Origin: Centropus unirufus
Taxonomy: Eukaryota > Chordata > Aves > Cuculiformes > Centropidae
Reading direction: 5' to 3'
Length of the DNA stretch: 64,000 nt
NCBI GenBank assembly: GCA_013397695.1
Contig: VYZI01000103.1
Coordinates: forward strand, 2,356,926-2,420,925
A model generated the notes under the pieces. It saw only the letters and a program-made list of their open reading frames with translations, searched no databases and was not told the origin of the DNA. A program made the position numbers and the translations under genes. This document shows, in pieces, positions 34,996 to 49,500 of this stretch (the stretch's first letter is position 1; every line of letters begins with the position of its first letter).

Positions 34996-37900
34996 AATCT
35001 CAAGCACTCTTGGGGCGAGTGATTCACGGGCTGCTCAGTTTATGAATACAGCTCAGCCTGGAGCGTGTGTTTAATTGCTCAATGTACTGTAACACCTGTC
35101 GCTTCCTGCATTATCCACTTGTCCCAGCACTAGAGCTGCCACCTTCTCAAAACAGTCATTTCACGAAGAGAACTGCCTTTCTGTAATTATCTTTTTATGC
35201 AATTAATATTTTCTCAGCAAATCACAGATCGCTCTGCCTCCTCAATATCGAAAGCAATTAATGAGCCCCAGCTGGCAGCCGTGGCTGAATGAGTCACTGC
35301 TGAGAAAAAGATATTTCCATTGCCTATTCTCCCCACGCTCCCCGCGGGCATACTTGTCTGTCATTCCCATGATGGAGCTGGACCAGTCCTCTGAATCTGC
35401 CAGGTCAGGAGGCTGTGAGTTCAGGGGACTCAGTCCCCTCTCCCCACTCATCCAAGCTATCACTTCTGCCCCAGCCACGGCTGGTTACAAAGCAATGCTG
35501 CAGGCTCATTCCTGGCCAAGCAACAGGTTGGGAAGGCATCTGTTATAAAATCACAGTCCACTTGACTTCTCTAACAGGGTTCCTAAAGTTCAGAGAGCTA
35601 CTTTGTGTTCCAGAATTTATGGAATAAAAACACTTTTACAGCCTTCTTCAAAGGAAACAAACTAGAACATCCCTGGGGCAAATTCTGGGTCATTTTTTAA
35701 ACATATATTTCAGCCCTGTATGCCTGTCAACATGTATGACTCAGACATGTTTCAGTACATTACTCCATCCCATTCCTCTTACAGGCTGCCACAGTTAGTT
35801 TTGCTGACTGAGGTCAGAAGTCCTTTCTGAACTATCTGAGATGGCATCTGGGAATCTTCCCTATCTGACAGAGCTAAAATGGAAAATTTTTTCATTGTTG
35901 TACAAACAGTTAAAGTGCCTTCCTGCACTGAGCCCATAAAGAAAAAAAAATAAATAACACTGAGTTTCTTTTGCTGCTGTTTACCTGTCTGACTCTAAAT
36001 GAAGTTGCTCAGAGTACCCCTTCATCTCCACTGACTAAAGAGATAGCTTTGCCATCAGCATGTCGTTTGGTCTTTCTGTCCGCTTACCATCTTTCCTCAC
36101 AGCAAGAACTGTGATTTGTAGGGAGCTCTCTGAAGGATCTGAAGGCTCCTGGCTTAGCTCAGGAAAGCAGTTGTGTATATATCTCAAGAGAGCTGGAAAT
36201 CTTTATACATATGCAAGAAAATGGTGTAGGCCAACATCACGAGCAAAGAGGACAGACCTGTATGTTACGGTTGCTAATGAGCAGGATAAAAAGAAGTGTT
36301 AGAAGCCCTGGAGGTAGGGATCAGGACTGAGAATTTGAAACAACCAAAAACAGTGGCAGGGAGCAGGCAGCCAGATCAGACAGGAGAACAGACCTACTGT
36401 GGCTTTAGAGTTTTGGGAGAAGCGTCAATCAGGCTTCAGTATAGCCTGCAAAGGAAATTTAGCCAGAAGAGGTATGGCTTGCTTGGATGGCAATTTAGCT
36501 AGAAAACAAAAAAAAAACTCCAGGGTGAGAAAAGATCAACAATACAAAAAAAAATATCCAAGTACTGATGTCTTTAACCCCCTTCCTTATTCAGTTTTGT
36601 ATGTTTTTTCTCCAAAGATTATAGGATTACCTCTCCAAAATAAAAATGGAAGAAATGTATATAAGAAAGAAAGGGTAGTGAGCAAGGAGCCCTCAAAATC
36701 TACTGAATCACACTGTTCACATGTTGAAGCTTTGGTGACAGTCCTGAGAATGTTCCAGGTCTGCCAAATTGTTGTGTGGATTTTCATCTGAAGGTGTTAC
36801 CCATTGTTTTAGGCAGTAAGCAAAGAAATCTTTCTGGATACTTCGTAGATTGTTTCTGTGGATGGAATTAGTGGTGAGTACAGCTATATTATGGTTTCTT
36901 CCACTCGGGAAACTCTCCTACAGACTATCTCCCTGCCTCTTACAAAGAAAGTCTCAGAGGCCCTTGTGATGCCCTTCCTTGGATGCCTTTATTGGTGCCT
37001 ATTGAACCAAAGATGTGTAAGAAATACTCAGACCATGTATTAGCCCCCTCCTTTCTCTAGCACTGGGCAAGACCCAGCAGAACAATACAGGCTTCTACTT
37101 TCCACATGGCACTTCCAGTTAATGTTTGCTTTAGGAGAGGGTAAAGTCAGCCCACCATTATTATTTATTAAGATCTACTTCATGCCAGATCTGAATTTCT
37201 GACCTACATTGTGCTGGAGCAAAACGCTCATTGAAGGAGAATCTCGCCTAGAGCAAGGACCTCAAGTTTAGGTCTATTAATTATTAATTGCTCCATTTAT
37301 TTATTCAGAAGCCCTGGTGAAATGGGAATATTATCTGCTTTCCTTCCTCTTGAACTAATTCTCTTGCCTGGTCTCATCTGGCTCTGCACATATTCTTCCT
37401 CAACGAAATAAGCCAGAAAGTGTGTGTATTTGTGGAGAGAGCGGGTCAGATTTTTTTGCTAGGCAGGTCAGGGTACAGTCACATTTGTTCTTCTCACATG
37501 CTGCTTTATGGAACAACAAGCTGGCAGATAGAATGAAACATTAGCTTCATTTCCTGCATATCTGAATTTTTTAAAAAAAGACAAGGATGGAAGAGGCTGA
37601 ATTTAGAGCAACAAACACCAAAGCTAGAGACTCTGCCAGTCAAAGAAAATCTTTCACTGTTTTGATTTATTAATTCAGAAGGTGATGCAGAAGATACTTT
37701 TCCATCAAGACTGTTCATCTGTAAGCCCATTTGGTGGTTCAAGCTTTGGATGATGTTTCTGTGCCAGTCAGTGACACTCTGATGTCTTGCTTGCATATTC
37801 CACATCCACCACATCCTCAGTTTCTTAGTAACCCAGGGAATCAAGAGTCCATACATTCCCTTTTGGGCTTTTCTTTACACCATCCATTGCAGCCTAGTGC

Positions 37901-40509
37901 GTCCTACAGTCAAGCCAAGGAGGCAAGGATGGCAGGGGAAAACAACCCTGCTCTATGCTGCAGAAAACAGCCATAGAGAAAGAGCTGCCCAGCTTAGTTG
38001 GGACTGGGAGCAAACACTGTCCGTGCATCTCTGTGAGCCCAACACTCCTGCAGAAAGAGCCCCCACTGTGACACTCGCACAATGAAGAAACAGCTGCTTC
38101 TGAGCCAAGGCCACAGGGATTGCTCTGAACACAGACCACAAAATAAAACAAAAAGGCCTCGTAGAAATATAGACCTCTAGGTGCTTTCAAGGAAGGTGGG
38201 TAAAACCACAGACCTTAATAAAGCTGTAGTTATACCTGCCAGCCACCCAGGTGTGATGGCTGAGCTGGTGCGAAGCTGTAGAGATGGAACAAATTGATGT
38301 CTGCTAATAGACCCTTGACATCCACAGGCATTTCCTGGGACACAAGGACATTATATTCTTGTACTACTTAGCATCACCTACAAATCCAAGGAAAGAAAAC
38401 TTTTTTATGTCTCTGTTTGAGTGTAACTTGATCTACTGACATTTGTGAGATTGCAGGCATCACTGTCAATAATCCTCATCTCTCTCCTCCAAATGGCTCC
38501 TGAAACGTCATCCAGCGTTTCAGCCCAACATCACAAAAGCTCCTTTGTTTTGTATTTGGGAGTGAACAATTGAGGGTATAGACTTTTATTTGAGTGCACT
38601 ATATTTCCCATTCTGTGAAGGTCTAGATATTGCTGCTGCATAAATACTGCCCCAAGGGCCCTCTCTAGCAGCTCCTGGCATAAAGTTATTTTCTTCCTCC
38701 CAGGAGTTCCTATGTTGAGGAAATAAATGTGAAGTTTCCATCCAGAGTCCTTTACTTTTCTTTTTTGATGTTCTGGCAGCTCATATGAGAGGAGATGAGA
38801 GAGTGATCCTCTTCTCAATGTGCTGCTGACAGCCTGAATTTCTCTCTTTCTTCTCCCTACCATGTTCTGCTACGTTCATTGACCCCATCAATAAGCTGTT
38901 TGCTGCCTCACTGTGGCTCAATGTGTCATCATGTTGTTACGAAAAAGAAGCGGCCACACATCCCTTTAACAGACTTCTTATTTCAGTGTTTTAATTGTGC
39001 ACAGAGGTTCATTGATTAGGTTAAGAGATTATATCCATCACCCATTAAAAGCTGTGAATAAAGACATAACTGCAGGTAATGACAGTCTAAAGAGGTGCAG
39101 AGAAGGCAATAGATAGGAATTCTACACTCTGAAAGCAAATCAGGGGAATAATCTTTCAGGGCCAGGTTACAGCTCCAAATATTTGCCTTCTTCTGGAGGT
39201 AGTTAAGGTGAATGATGTGGCAGGAATAGGTCTAGCAGAAATTGTGGAAAAATGCTTCCAGAAGTGTGTTTCGGAGGGCTGGCAGCCTGTAACACTACCC
39301 ACCTGGGCAGGACCAGAAGCACTGTGTGTGGCAGTGGGAGGCCCTCTCCATGGTAGGAAACATGAAACATCAGAAGTATTTTCTTCTTGTGGGATTTCCA
39401 GTCTTGTTTTGCGGGTACACCTGTTTGAGCCAATTTGGAAAGATCCAGAGAATTCTCAAAAGCAGATCCTGGCTTGTTTGATGTCTAGGCATAGAGCTGG
39501 TTCCCTTCCTTAGCTCTAGGCTTCCTGCCCCAAGCCAACAATGCTGCCATGCTTGGGTGTCTCAGCTCCTGAGAGCTGGCTGAGATACAGCAGAGGACTG
39601 TGGAAAGATCAACAATCAGCCAGCCAGAAACATTAGCTGGTGGCTCAAGCATCAGTCTTCTCAGGAAGGACTCAGTGTGTCTCTCAAACCTTCACCCATT
39701 GCATTGGCCCACTCTGCAGTGCTGAATGTAAAAATAATCAGTGCTCACATAGGCTGGAAACAAAAATGCAAAGGGAGAAAGAATCTCGGTACAAGTCAAA
39801 TAGTGACAAGTAGCAGCAAACTCCACACTATCTCCTTACAGTCTTCAATGAAGGTTGACTTCTTCAGCCTCTTGCCCTGCTCATCTCAACAGCCTCTACA
39901 CCTCTGCCCATGCAGCAAGCTCCCTGCCACACCTCTGAAGCTCCTTTCCCCCTCATCCACCTCCTCCCCACATCTGCATGCCTGTACCTTCTCTCACTTC
40001 TGCATTAGTGTTTGGCTGAAGGATTCCTAGCCCATCATTTCTTTAGGGGTTATTTAGCTTCCATACATCACTGTTTGGGACTGCAGATGTGTAACTGGTC
40101 AGTAGGTGATATTTCTTCTTGCTGGTTGTATGCTCAAAATGTTTAAACAAGAGAATAATGAGTAGCAGACGGTGATATTGAATCTCATGCCTCTGGCATC
40201 AACTTCCAAGCAGCTATAATTTATGCTAGATATAGTAGATCTACAAGAGCTTCTAAATATTTTCACTACATTGTGCTCAAAGATAGAATTGTTTGGACTT
40301 CAGGGGTTTTGGTGGGTTTATTAGTTGGATTTTTTTCTGAAGAGTTTAGTTTCAGATGGAAAGCAGAGGGTGGAGTTTTCCTCATGGCCACTACTGCATG
40401 GGGCTGGTTGTACCTTCTACAAACTAAATCTACAAAATTTCCAGATGAAAGCAAATTTCTTTTGCAGGATTTTGAAGAGAAATTTATTCGCTGTTCCCTG
40501 TGTAAATGC
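34996..40509. other. Non-coding DNA, no gene seen
   Basis: No recognised exon or RNA gene. The left part (35,030-35,330) is a TAAT-rich block with a consensus AP-1 site and is listed separately. Frames at 36,399-36,791 and 37,506-37,856 are chance-length and run over A- and T-rich DNA. Confidence 0.5.
35030..35330. other. Possible enhancer-like block with AP-1 site
   Basis: Non-repetitive sequence with several homeodomain-type cores (tttaattgctc, gtaattatc, gcaattaatatt, gcaattaatgag) and a perfect AP-1 heptamer TGAGTCA at 35,290-35,296. The heptamer sits in a context resembling an extended Maf half-site (gaatgagtcactgctgag). This is a composition-based suggestion only. Confidence 0.25.
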
Positions 40510-40510
40510 A

Positions 40511-40548
40511 TATGTGTGTGTGTGTGCATATGCACATAGGTGTGTGTG
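40511..40548. repeat. (TG)n microsatellite, interrupted
   Basis: Two TG dinucleotide runs flank a 'catatgcacatagg' interruption. Confidence 0.9.
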
Positions 40549-43500
40549 AACATGCAGGAAAGAGGCCAGTGGACCATAGTAACCGTGGCCTATGTATACA
40601 TACAGGGGTCCATGTGCAGTATAAACACGTAGGATGAGGGCAAGGGAGCTGTGTTTGCTACCCCTCAAATGGGATTTTTCAGCAGGCAGGGGTTCAGGAC
40701 TCTGTGTAGGCTACCGAGACGAGGGAGCCGGGGAGAGGAGGAGTCTGCCTCTGGGGAACATCACAGTCCATGTGGAGCTGGGCCGCGCCAGAGGGCAGGG
40801 AGCAGAAAGTCCCTGGAGCAGAATGGGGTTTCCTCCCATATGGCATTAGCTCCCAGCCTTGCTTCAGCAGTTTTGCCTCCAAGAGTTTCTCACAGCAACA
40901 TTTTTTAGTAACAGGGAGAAAGAGTATCAGCTGCCCCTGTTGACACCAAAAGAAGGTCAAGTTGCAAGGAAGAGTCTTCACAGTTCACCCAGCTTGCCTG
41001 TAGCTTACTTCTGCTCTCACAACATCCTGAGACCCATTTCTGCCTCTCATCCTGGTTCCCGTCTCATTCCCCTGCACTGCAGGCTGTCGATGTTGCCGTG
41101 AGGGAAATATGCCTGGCTCCCCTGAGGGAGGAGAGATTTTCACAGCACACTTCTGCAGCTCCAATGGGTGATGAGGAGCAGTCCCTCAGCACAAGCATTG
41201 CTGTACACATCTCCTCGAGAGATGGGCGCTTCAGGAGGATATGGAGGAACTGTGCACCTTCCCCCAGGGCAAGGATGAAGTCTCAAATCACTGAGTGGTG
41301 GGAAACCTCCCGTCACACTTCCTACACCTCTTGGACATCCCTCATTTCTTTACCTTGGATGCTCATTCTTATTTCAATGGGAAATGAGGGCTGAGCTCCG
41401 TGCTGTGGTGTCTAGCACTACCCCTCTAGACAAGAACTCGCATTCAGGGATTTGCTCACCCTCTTTTGGGGATGGCACTAAGGCCTAGCTTTGCTGAGTT
41501 ACTGCTGGGTGGGCCTCAGGGACCTGGAAAGAAGACACCAGGCTATTGATACCCATGGCACAAATGCCCTGTTCCCCCTAGCCAGTTCCCTATATCTGTT
41601 CCTACAGGCAACAGTGGCAGCCTGCTGGACTAAGGGCCAGAACAGCGTCTTAGATGTGGATGGTACCATGGGGAAAATTAATTAATTGTAACTGGTAAGG
41701 TGAAACAGAGCAAAATAAAATACATCTTTTTGTCTTTCCCTTTTCCTCACATACGTACTCTGCATTTTAATAAAGACTGACTTATTTTTTAATTGTCTTC
41801 TATTTGTTTACTAGGCCTACAACTCTACCAAAAAAATGTGTCATCCAGACAAGACTACTAAGTACTTGCAGCTATATTTATAGGCCAACATCCTTTGCTG
41901 AGATGTTGCTTTGGAATAGTGCTGGCCCTGGAGAAGCTGTTTCCCTGCTCAGTAGTTACAGATGTCAGCTTTATTGTGTCTGCCCAGAGGTACTGGCATT
42001 TGCAGAAAGAGGACAACTGGCATCCCTGTAGAAGGATGCTTGCCCCAACCCCTGTCTGTCACTCCCCACTTACATGCACTCTTCTTTTCCCCCAGGGAGG
42101 CATTGTGCAAACACAGAAGATGCAGGACTGGATGCAAGAGCTCATGGAGGAGAGGGAGCATTGAGCACAGAGTTGTTAGATACAAAAAAGCATCTTGTGG
42201 TTGCTATTAAGTGCTGCTAGATGAATATATAATCACAAGCTTGTCAGGGCTTGATTTATTTTGGTTTTCTGCCTGATGCTAAAAAAATATGCATCTGTTT
42301 CTGAAATCCTCACATGGTAAAATGCCATTGCCCTTACCCCAATCATATGGGAAAACTGATTGACAGAGTCATCTCCAAACTCCCTCCCCCTTGAGCTGCA
42401 GTAGGAGGTGAGGGACCCAAGGGCACTGGCAGACAGACCCGAAGTGTGTACAAGGCCGATGAGATTGTTCACATGAGTTGGAGTATATGTTCTTTCAAAA
42501 GTGTTAGCTGTCCTGGGGCCTCTTCTGCATTCATCTCCTGATAGCAGGACAGTCAGGGGCTGCAGGGCTGCCTGGCACCCCTGAGGTTTAGAGGACTAAC
42601 TTCCATTATATTTGACATGTTGGCCAGGAATGAAAAAACTTAGGTCTTCCTTCCCCAGAGGAAACCTACTACATCAGCATACAGTCTCCCTTCTGTCAGG
42701 GAATGAAAATGAAACAGCTCTGGTAGGTCCCTTCTGGGCCGTTTCTCTGAGAAAGGCTGGGAGCCGAGTCTCGTCCCGTTCCATTTTTTGTGATGCCTTT
42801 TCACTCTTACTTGAAATTCGAGTCCCCACCTTATTCCTGTGATACTGTCTCACAACCACACGTCCGGCATCTGTACGTTCTTTCCTTAATCTTCCCTGTA
42901 TTTCCCTGCTTTAGTGCTGTAATTTCCAGGTGGATGCTTCCTTTCAATTCAGCTAGAGGCTTTCCCTCCTCCTCTGCTGTCTGTCAGCTGATGGATGCTG
43001 GACTGCTGCTCAGGCACAACTTACATAACCATTGTAACTTGGCCTCTTCATCTCACCTATATGCCCACCTCTGAAATGTTTTTGCAGCTGCACTCTAGAC
43101 TCCATCCAGGTTGCCAGCATCATTCTGGTGCTGTATGTACGGAAGGCAGCAGCCTTCCTTCTCCCTCCCCTCACATCAGTGGGGCCTCTGTCCTGAGGAT
43201 TTAACCTGGACAAGTACAAGGAGGAGGCTCTGAACAGACACCTATCAGTCCTTCCCATACTGGGAGTGAGGCAATGGAAGTGCTGTTGGCTGCCGGATTA
43301 ATATGACACATAACAGATAAGTGATTGAAGAGATTATGAGCAGAGGAGTTTAGCTAGGAAAGAAATCCTTTGTGTACCAGAGGCTGCTCTGTTTGCTTGT
43401 GTGTGATCCATTCAATACCATCAAATCCCGCAGATATATACCTCCTTTGCCACCGTCTAACACTCACAACACACACAGACAGTTGCTGCTTTGGGCAGAA

Positions 43501-46500
43501 GGAGCCTGAAGCCTCCCTGCAGCTTGAGGAACGTTTGTGTTTCTCCCTGTGAGGCGCTGCCTCTTAATTACCTCTGTTAGAGAGACTCAAATGAACCCTG
43601 TGGCTCGCAGAGGCTTCTAAGGATCCTGTGATAAAGATGTGGTCAGGGAAATGTTAAGATAATAGCAGGGAGAGATGGCACATTCCTGCCTGGAAGGGAG
43701 AGAGGAAAAAAAGAAACGGAGCTCCCAGGGGCAGGTGAGATGTGGAACAGAGGGCACCAGTTGTGGGCAAACACGCCCCCACAGACAGAGTCCATCACCC
43801 ACCCAAGGGCACAGCATCTCTCCTCCTGCCAGCCCTGTAGGAACAAGGTGGGAGGCACTGACAACCTGTCACACCTCTCCACTGCCAGCCTCCACATGGC
43901 ATTTCACTGTCAGACAGTACTGGGCACAGAGCAGGTCATGTCATACTGGTGCAGCAGAGGGAGGTGGAATGGGTGCTGTGACAGCTGCCTCCTAAGCACA
44001 GTGAGGCAGGGCAGTGATTAGGACCTTGCTGGCAGCACTCCTCACCCAGCACTCCCTCCCTGTGGGCTGCCCACCAGGAAGTTTCATTTTTTCGATGAAT
44101 CAAGGTCTGAAAGTTTCAAAGCAACCCAGTAACGTGGTCATGTCTTATGCAGCAGTTTTAGTGGTGGCTGTGTGGATAAATCCTCTAGACTGCTTTGAAT
44201 ATCACAAGAAAGATCTGGAACAGTGAGTCATCAAAGGGCCTGTTGTATTTCCCACAAGAATTAATTGTCCACCGAGAATTCCAGATGATGAAAACACATT
44301 TTGCTTCCACTTCTCGTGTCAGCCATGTGTGATATCAAACTCATCCTCTGCTCTGAACTGCTGATGGGTATTGTTAGCTGGCCTCTGTGATGTGCTCCAG
44401 CTGCAGAGGATGAAATAGTGCCGGTGTATCTCTTCCAGAACACCGAGGCATTGTTCTGGCAGCCTTCTGCCCACTCATGAGAAGCCCTGCTGAAGTCAGT
44501 TTGACCATCCAACCATGGCAGCAATGTTCTGCAGCTCAGCCCAGCTCAGCAAATGATTCCGAGCTTCTACAAGCAGAAAATTACTCAGGAGTGGGTGAAG
44601 TGGGTGAAGTGCATCGCTGTTACTGTTTCAGGTATCTTTATGAGTTGCTTCCTGCTAGAGCCCCATCTTTCTCTATTCCTCTCCAGGCTGCAAGAGATTT
44701 GCTCAGTAAAAGCAGGGCAAAACTGCTTGTAAATCCCTGTACGGTCATGAAAGAAGATCACATCAAAGACAACATTCCCCTGTATTCCTGAGTAGGAAAC
44801 GGTGTCACGCTGCAGACTGGCCCTCTTTACAGTTCTTTAAATCCTCAAAGAAAGGACTATTTTTCAGTGCTTTCCGCACAGAGTTGTGCACTTTTCCATC
44901 AGTCCTGATCTATGGCCCCTAAGTACCTTCAGTTGCCAAGGGAGATTGCTGCACAGAGAATTTAGGCATTGCCTTGGCTTAGTTTTCCTTTGCTTCCTTT
45001 CAAGGATCCCACAGGAGCAATCCATGAACTTGTGTGTGCCTGCAGACTACAGGCAGAAAGCTAAATCTTCCTTGGGCCCTACAAATATTGCTTTGGGTAA
45101 TATATTAGCAAACTGCTCCACACAACATATCCAAGCCTCTGTTTCTCAAAGAGCAGGGAACAGTAAAGGCCAAAATTTACTTCCATTTAATCCCATCATA
45201 ATTCCAGTAGGTAACTGTGAAGCAGAAAAGAACGGCTCTCTTTACATTACCGAAGGCTGAATAATTCAGACACCTTCTTTAGGCCTCCTCCTCTCTTCCC
45301 AAGATAATAATCATCCCACATTTCAGTGCTGCAACAAAACCAGCCACCCAGAACTACTTCATATCCACTAGGCTTTGTACTGACAGGAGGAGAAAGCACA
45401 GATCCTCTGCCATTGGAGTAAAAGGATAATTTTATTTCATTGCTGGAACATGATGCTTGTGATGCAGTTGTGCATTTCTGGCTCCCTTGGAGCATAGGCC
45501 ATGGTGGGTACCCACATGTACAAATATCTGCTCACATATTAGGGTGGATGTTTATGCAGCCTAAGACTGGGGACTCACCTGAATTGGGAAAAAATCTTGC
45601 TGCAGACTTCCCTTTGTGCTTTTCACCACTTCACCTGTCTGACTCCTTCCTCTACCTGCAAAGAGAGCAGCTCCCTGCCTGTAGCTGGTGTCTATGAGGC
45701 ACAGCACATGCAACAAGAGTCAAGGACTCAATGACCACCATGGCAGGACGTGTTAAAGAGTTATTGCTCCTCAAACCTCTAACTAGCATCACTGCCCCTC
45801 TCCATGATGCACCAGCATTGCTGAGGGCCTCACTGATCCCTGCCTGCAGCCCACGTGGCAGCATTGGGCTAGGCAAGGTCTGTTGCCACTGCCCTCTTCC
45901 CTGCATCTGGCTTTGAACTTGCGTAGATGGAGATGAACATGGCAGGCTACACCTTGGCACCCTGCACTCTATATTTCTGGTATGGGAAGCTTTTTCTGAG
46001 AAGCACAGAAGAATTTAGCCAAGAATATTAAATTTTAGGGACTGACAGATTGTATGTGATCAGAATCAGGTTAATTTTGTAATGGGAGTACAAGACTGCA
46101 GTCCTTACCTGGTAATTTAAAAACAGGGGGTGCCTCCAAGAGAAAGTAATTATGAGGACAAAATGACAAACAAGGGAAAAGTGGTAGTTTAAGAGGAGCA
46201 CATCTTCCCTAGATATTACACAAGTTGCCACAGTTTTACAGTAACTAGACAATATATATTCCTTTAAAAATATCCTGACTGAAGAGAGCTCTACAGACAG
46301 AGTTTCAGTAATATCTGTACACAGGGACTCTGCAAGTACCTGTGCAAACGCATTAAAAAAGGGAAGATGAGGCTCTAAAGGGAGCTGGAAGAAGCAGTGC
46401 AAAATTTGTGACTCAACACTTTTGGGACAGATAAAAATGTTCTGAGAACAAAAGAAATCCTAGAATTGTTATAGATCTTTTATCAGAAGACAATATATCT

Positions 46501-49500
46501 AATATTCCTGCAGAAAAAAAAAAAAACAAACCAAAACAGCAGTATCATATAAATATTTATATTCTGTATTCTGAAAGAAACAATGTGGTTTATTAGAGTT
46601 TCTTGAGATTAACATATTATTCTACTCTATTCTACATTAAAAACAGAAGTTGATGGATACCAGAGATAAATATTTCTAAATCAGGACATCTAGATAACGG
46701 TCAAAAGGTTTCTAAAATCTTCCTGAAGACCTCTTAAGTTAGTTTAAGCCCATTTTTAATAAAATCAAGGAAAACTGAGAATTGCTTTCAAACTGTAAGG
46801 GAGGTGTCATTCTCTTAGCACTTTTAATGTATAAACGGGATGGGAAGGGGGAAGAGAGAGGGAGGTTGTCCCCAACCCCATCCCTAAAGCCACTTTTGCT
46901 GGGGAGAGGAATGCAAGGAGGAGAGATGCACAGGACTGGGTTATTATTGCACAAAGCAGAGTACAGAAGAGGGAATACAGATACTATGATGTTGTTTTTG
47001 TGTCTGAAGCTGTTTCAAGGAGAGAGAATCACAAATGGGCTTTTGTTACCAAACAGGGTCCATCTCTAAACTGACTAAATTATACCTGATCACTGGGGCT
47101 GATAATTCTTGCAGAGCAAACGTACTACCTGATAGACCTCAAAGAAAGTCTGTGTCCAGAAAACAATATTTTTAATCAGCCTGGTAGGAGCATGAACACA
47201 CACAGGGCAAGAATGATGGGCTGCCAGAGTACTGCTATGAGCAGAAGGGAAGTGCGGTCTTTGATGCACAGGCATGATGCTGCCAAACCAGTGCCTTCAC
47301 TGTGGCAAATCTGCACATGCCTGTGCAAGGAATTGGCCTGACCCTCAACTGTTGAGAAAAATTGGAAATTTTCTGCCAGAACAACACTTCAAAAAACCTT
47401 TGCTTTTTTTTGAGATGTCCCCGAGATTAATTTAAAGAAGACAAATCTTTTTAAGCATTTCATGACCTGGGAGAAGCAGTCTGTGTACTCAGGAGGACAT
47501 AGACACAACAAGAAGTAGGGATTCAGGTTCTCTGTTACCAAGCAAAGCCTAAGCAGCCCATACCAGTGTGCACAGTCTCTGTTGGCTGGAGAGCAGCCCA
47601 TGCACAAGGACCTCTCAAAATTGCCAGGCGTTTGGTGTCACATGTTAGTTCAGTATTAAGACTTCTGATCATTGAGACTAGCTGCTTCCCAAGCCACTCA
47701 AAAGGTTTTTACTCTTCCACATGACCTTTTCCTCCCAGCCATCTTTCTCACAGATATCTTACTTTGCATGTTTCCTCATAAACTGGAATGGGGACCAGGG
47801 CTCACTTGTTCAACCAAAGCTAAATTGGGTAAATAGATTAGCCTTGGTTTCAGTGCCTATCCTAAAACTCCAAACAAGGGATATCAGCCTTTGCCTGCTT
47901 CTATTCCACTGTTTGGGTTGAATCCATAGTGATCATACCCTCCCCTTGCTCAAAGTTTCTTAGGTACCATATAGCCACAGAAGAGGCAGGGGTTGTACAC
48001 TCAGACATGAGAAAGAAGATGGTTCCCAACTCATTTTTCCAGGAGTAGTTTTTTCGCTAATGGAGGAAGACCTGGACACTTGAAAAGGCTGCGTGTAGAG
48101 ATATACTAATGCATTTTCACTGGAAAGAGAAAACCTGAAATTTCCTAAGCACTGGGGTGCAAGGAAATCATCTGTGTCGGTGCATTTGCATGGCACAGCC
48201 CAAGAAGATGTGTTACTCTCTTTTATGTATCTAAACATTTCCTATTTCTTTTGATATTTGCACTTGTCAAGCTCCAAACATAGGGTTTTTTCTCTTTGAA
48301 TGCAGTTTCCTTGTTCCCTCCCGTGTATGAGGGCTGATATATCTACCCGTTACATCAGCTTCTTCAGGCAGAGAGATAAACACAAGCCTAGGGAAAAAGC
48401 TTTGTCAGCTTTTGATGGCAAGATTAAATGCAAGCGGTTACTGCACCTAAGGCAGCACCAATGCCCAGCTCATGAATCTCAGTAAACAACACAAATCCCT
48501 CCATTTCAGAGGCTCCAGTAGAGTGAGAAATGTGTCCCACTTAACTGTGGCAATCAGTCTGACTCCCAGGGAGATGAAGATCAGTCAACCACAATGCTCC
48601 TCATTCTCTTGCCATAAGTATTGTTTGCAAGCTCTCTCCTCTCTCAGCAGTTCCTCTGAAAGTTGCCTTTTCTGGGGCTACAGAGGAGCAGCCCCTTGGT
48701 CTAAGCTATCTCACTGTGTGGCTGTGATGAGTAAGAGAAAAGAAGCATAGAGCCAGAGAGGATCAAGGTATTGTAAAAAGCAGGATGAGCTACTCCATCC
48801 AGTGACAAGCGAAACCAAGTTCAAATAGGATAAATGAAAAAGCATCCCTGCATCCTGGAAAATAGCTGGTGAGATTTACCCTGGGAACTGTGTAACGATA
48901 GCACTGGTCACAACTACAGACCTGCCAGCTCTGCTGTTGGCCGAGTTCCTTTGCATTCCACTGCACAGGCTATTACATGGTACTGTGGATCAGAAGTGGC
49001 ATAATTACACAATGTATTGGATGCCACTGCTGGCAGTAGAAATGCAGACGTTTAGCAGCCTGGCTCTTAGTCTGCAGATCCTGAGTAAGCCCTCATTCAT
49101 CAATGTCTACCCCCTCCCCCCAAAAAACAAACCAAACTTATTGCAGTACCTGAGGCTACACCTTCCTCTGCCACCCACTGAGATGCTTCTGGCTGCATGG
49201 TAAGAGATGCTTGGTCCCTTTGTAGTTTCCTGATAACATGTGCAACTGCATCCAGGTTTGAGCTATACATGCTATACTCTTTTGATGGTCCATATGAACA
49301 ACCAACAAGGACGTAACACATGCCTGTGTCCTCAGATTTGGTGAATATGTTTTCCAGGGCAAGTTCATCACCGGGGAGCTGGAGGGACACAAAGAAAGAA
49401 AAAAATGAAACAAACCTCCCATAAAATGAGACTGATCATCCAAGGCTTTCACAGTATTCACTGATACTCCTTGGAGAGGAACTGTGGCTGCTTCGAGGCT

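Noticed and set aside
46513..46526. A-run as a possible retrocopy tail
   Set aside because: No upstream gene-like body or flanking duplication could be seen; a simple homopolymer is more likely.
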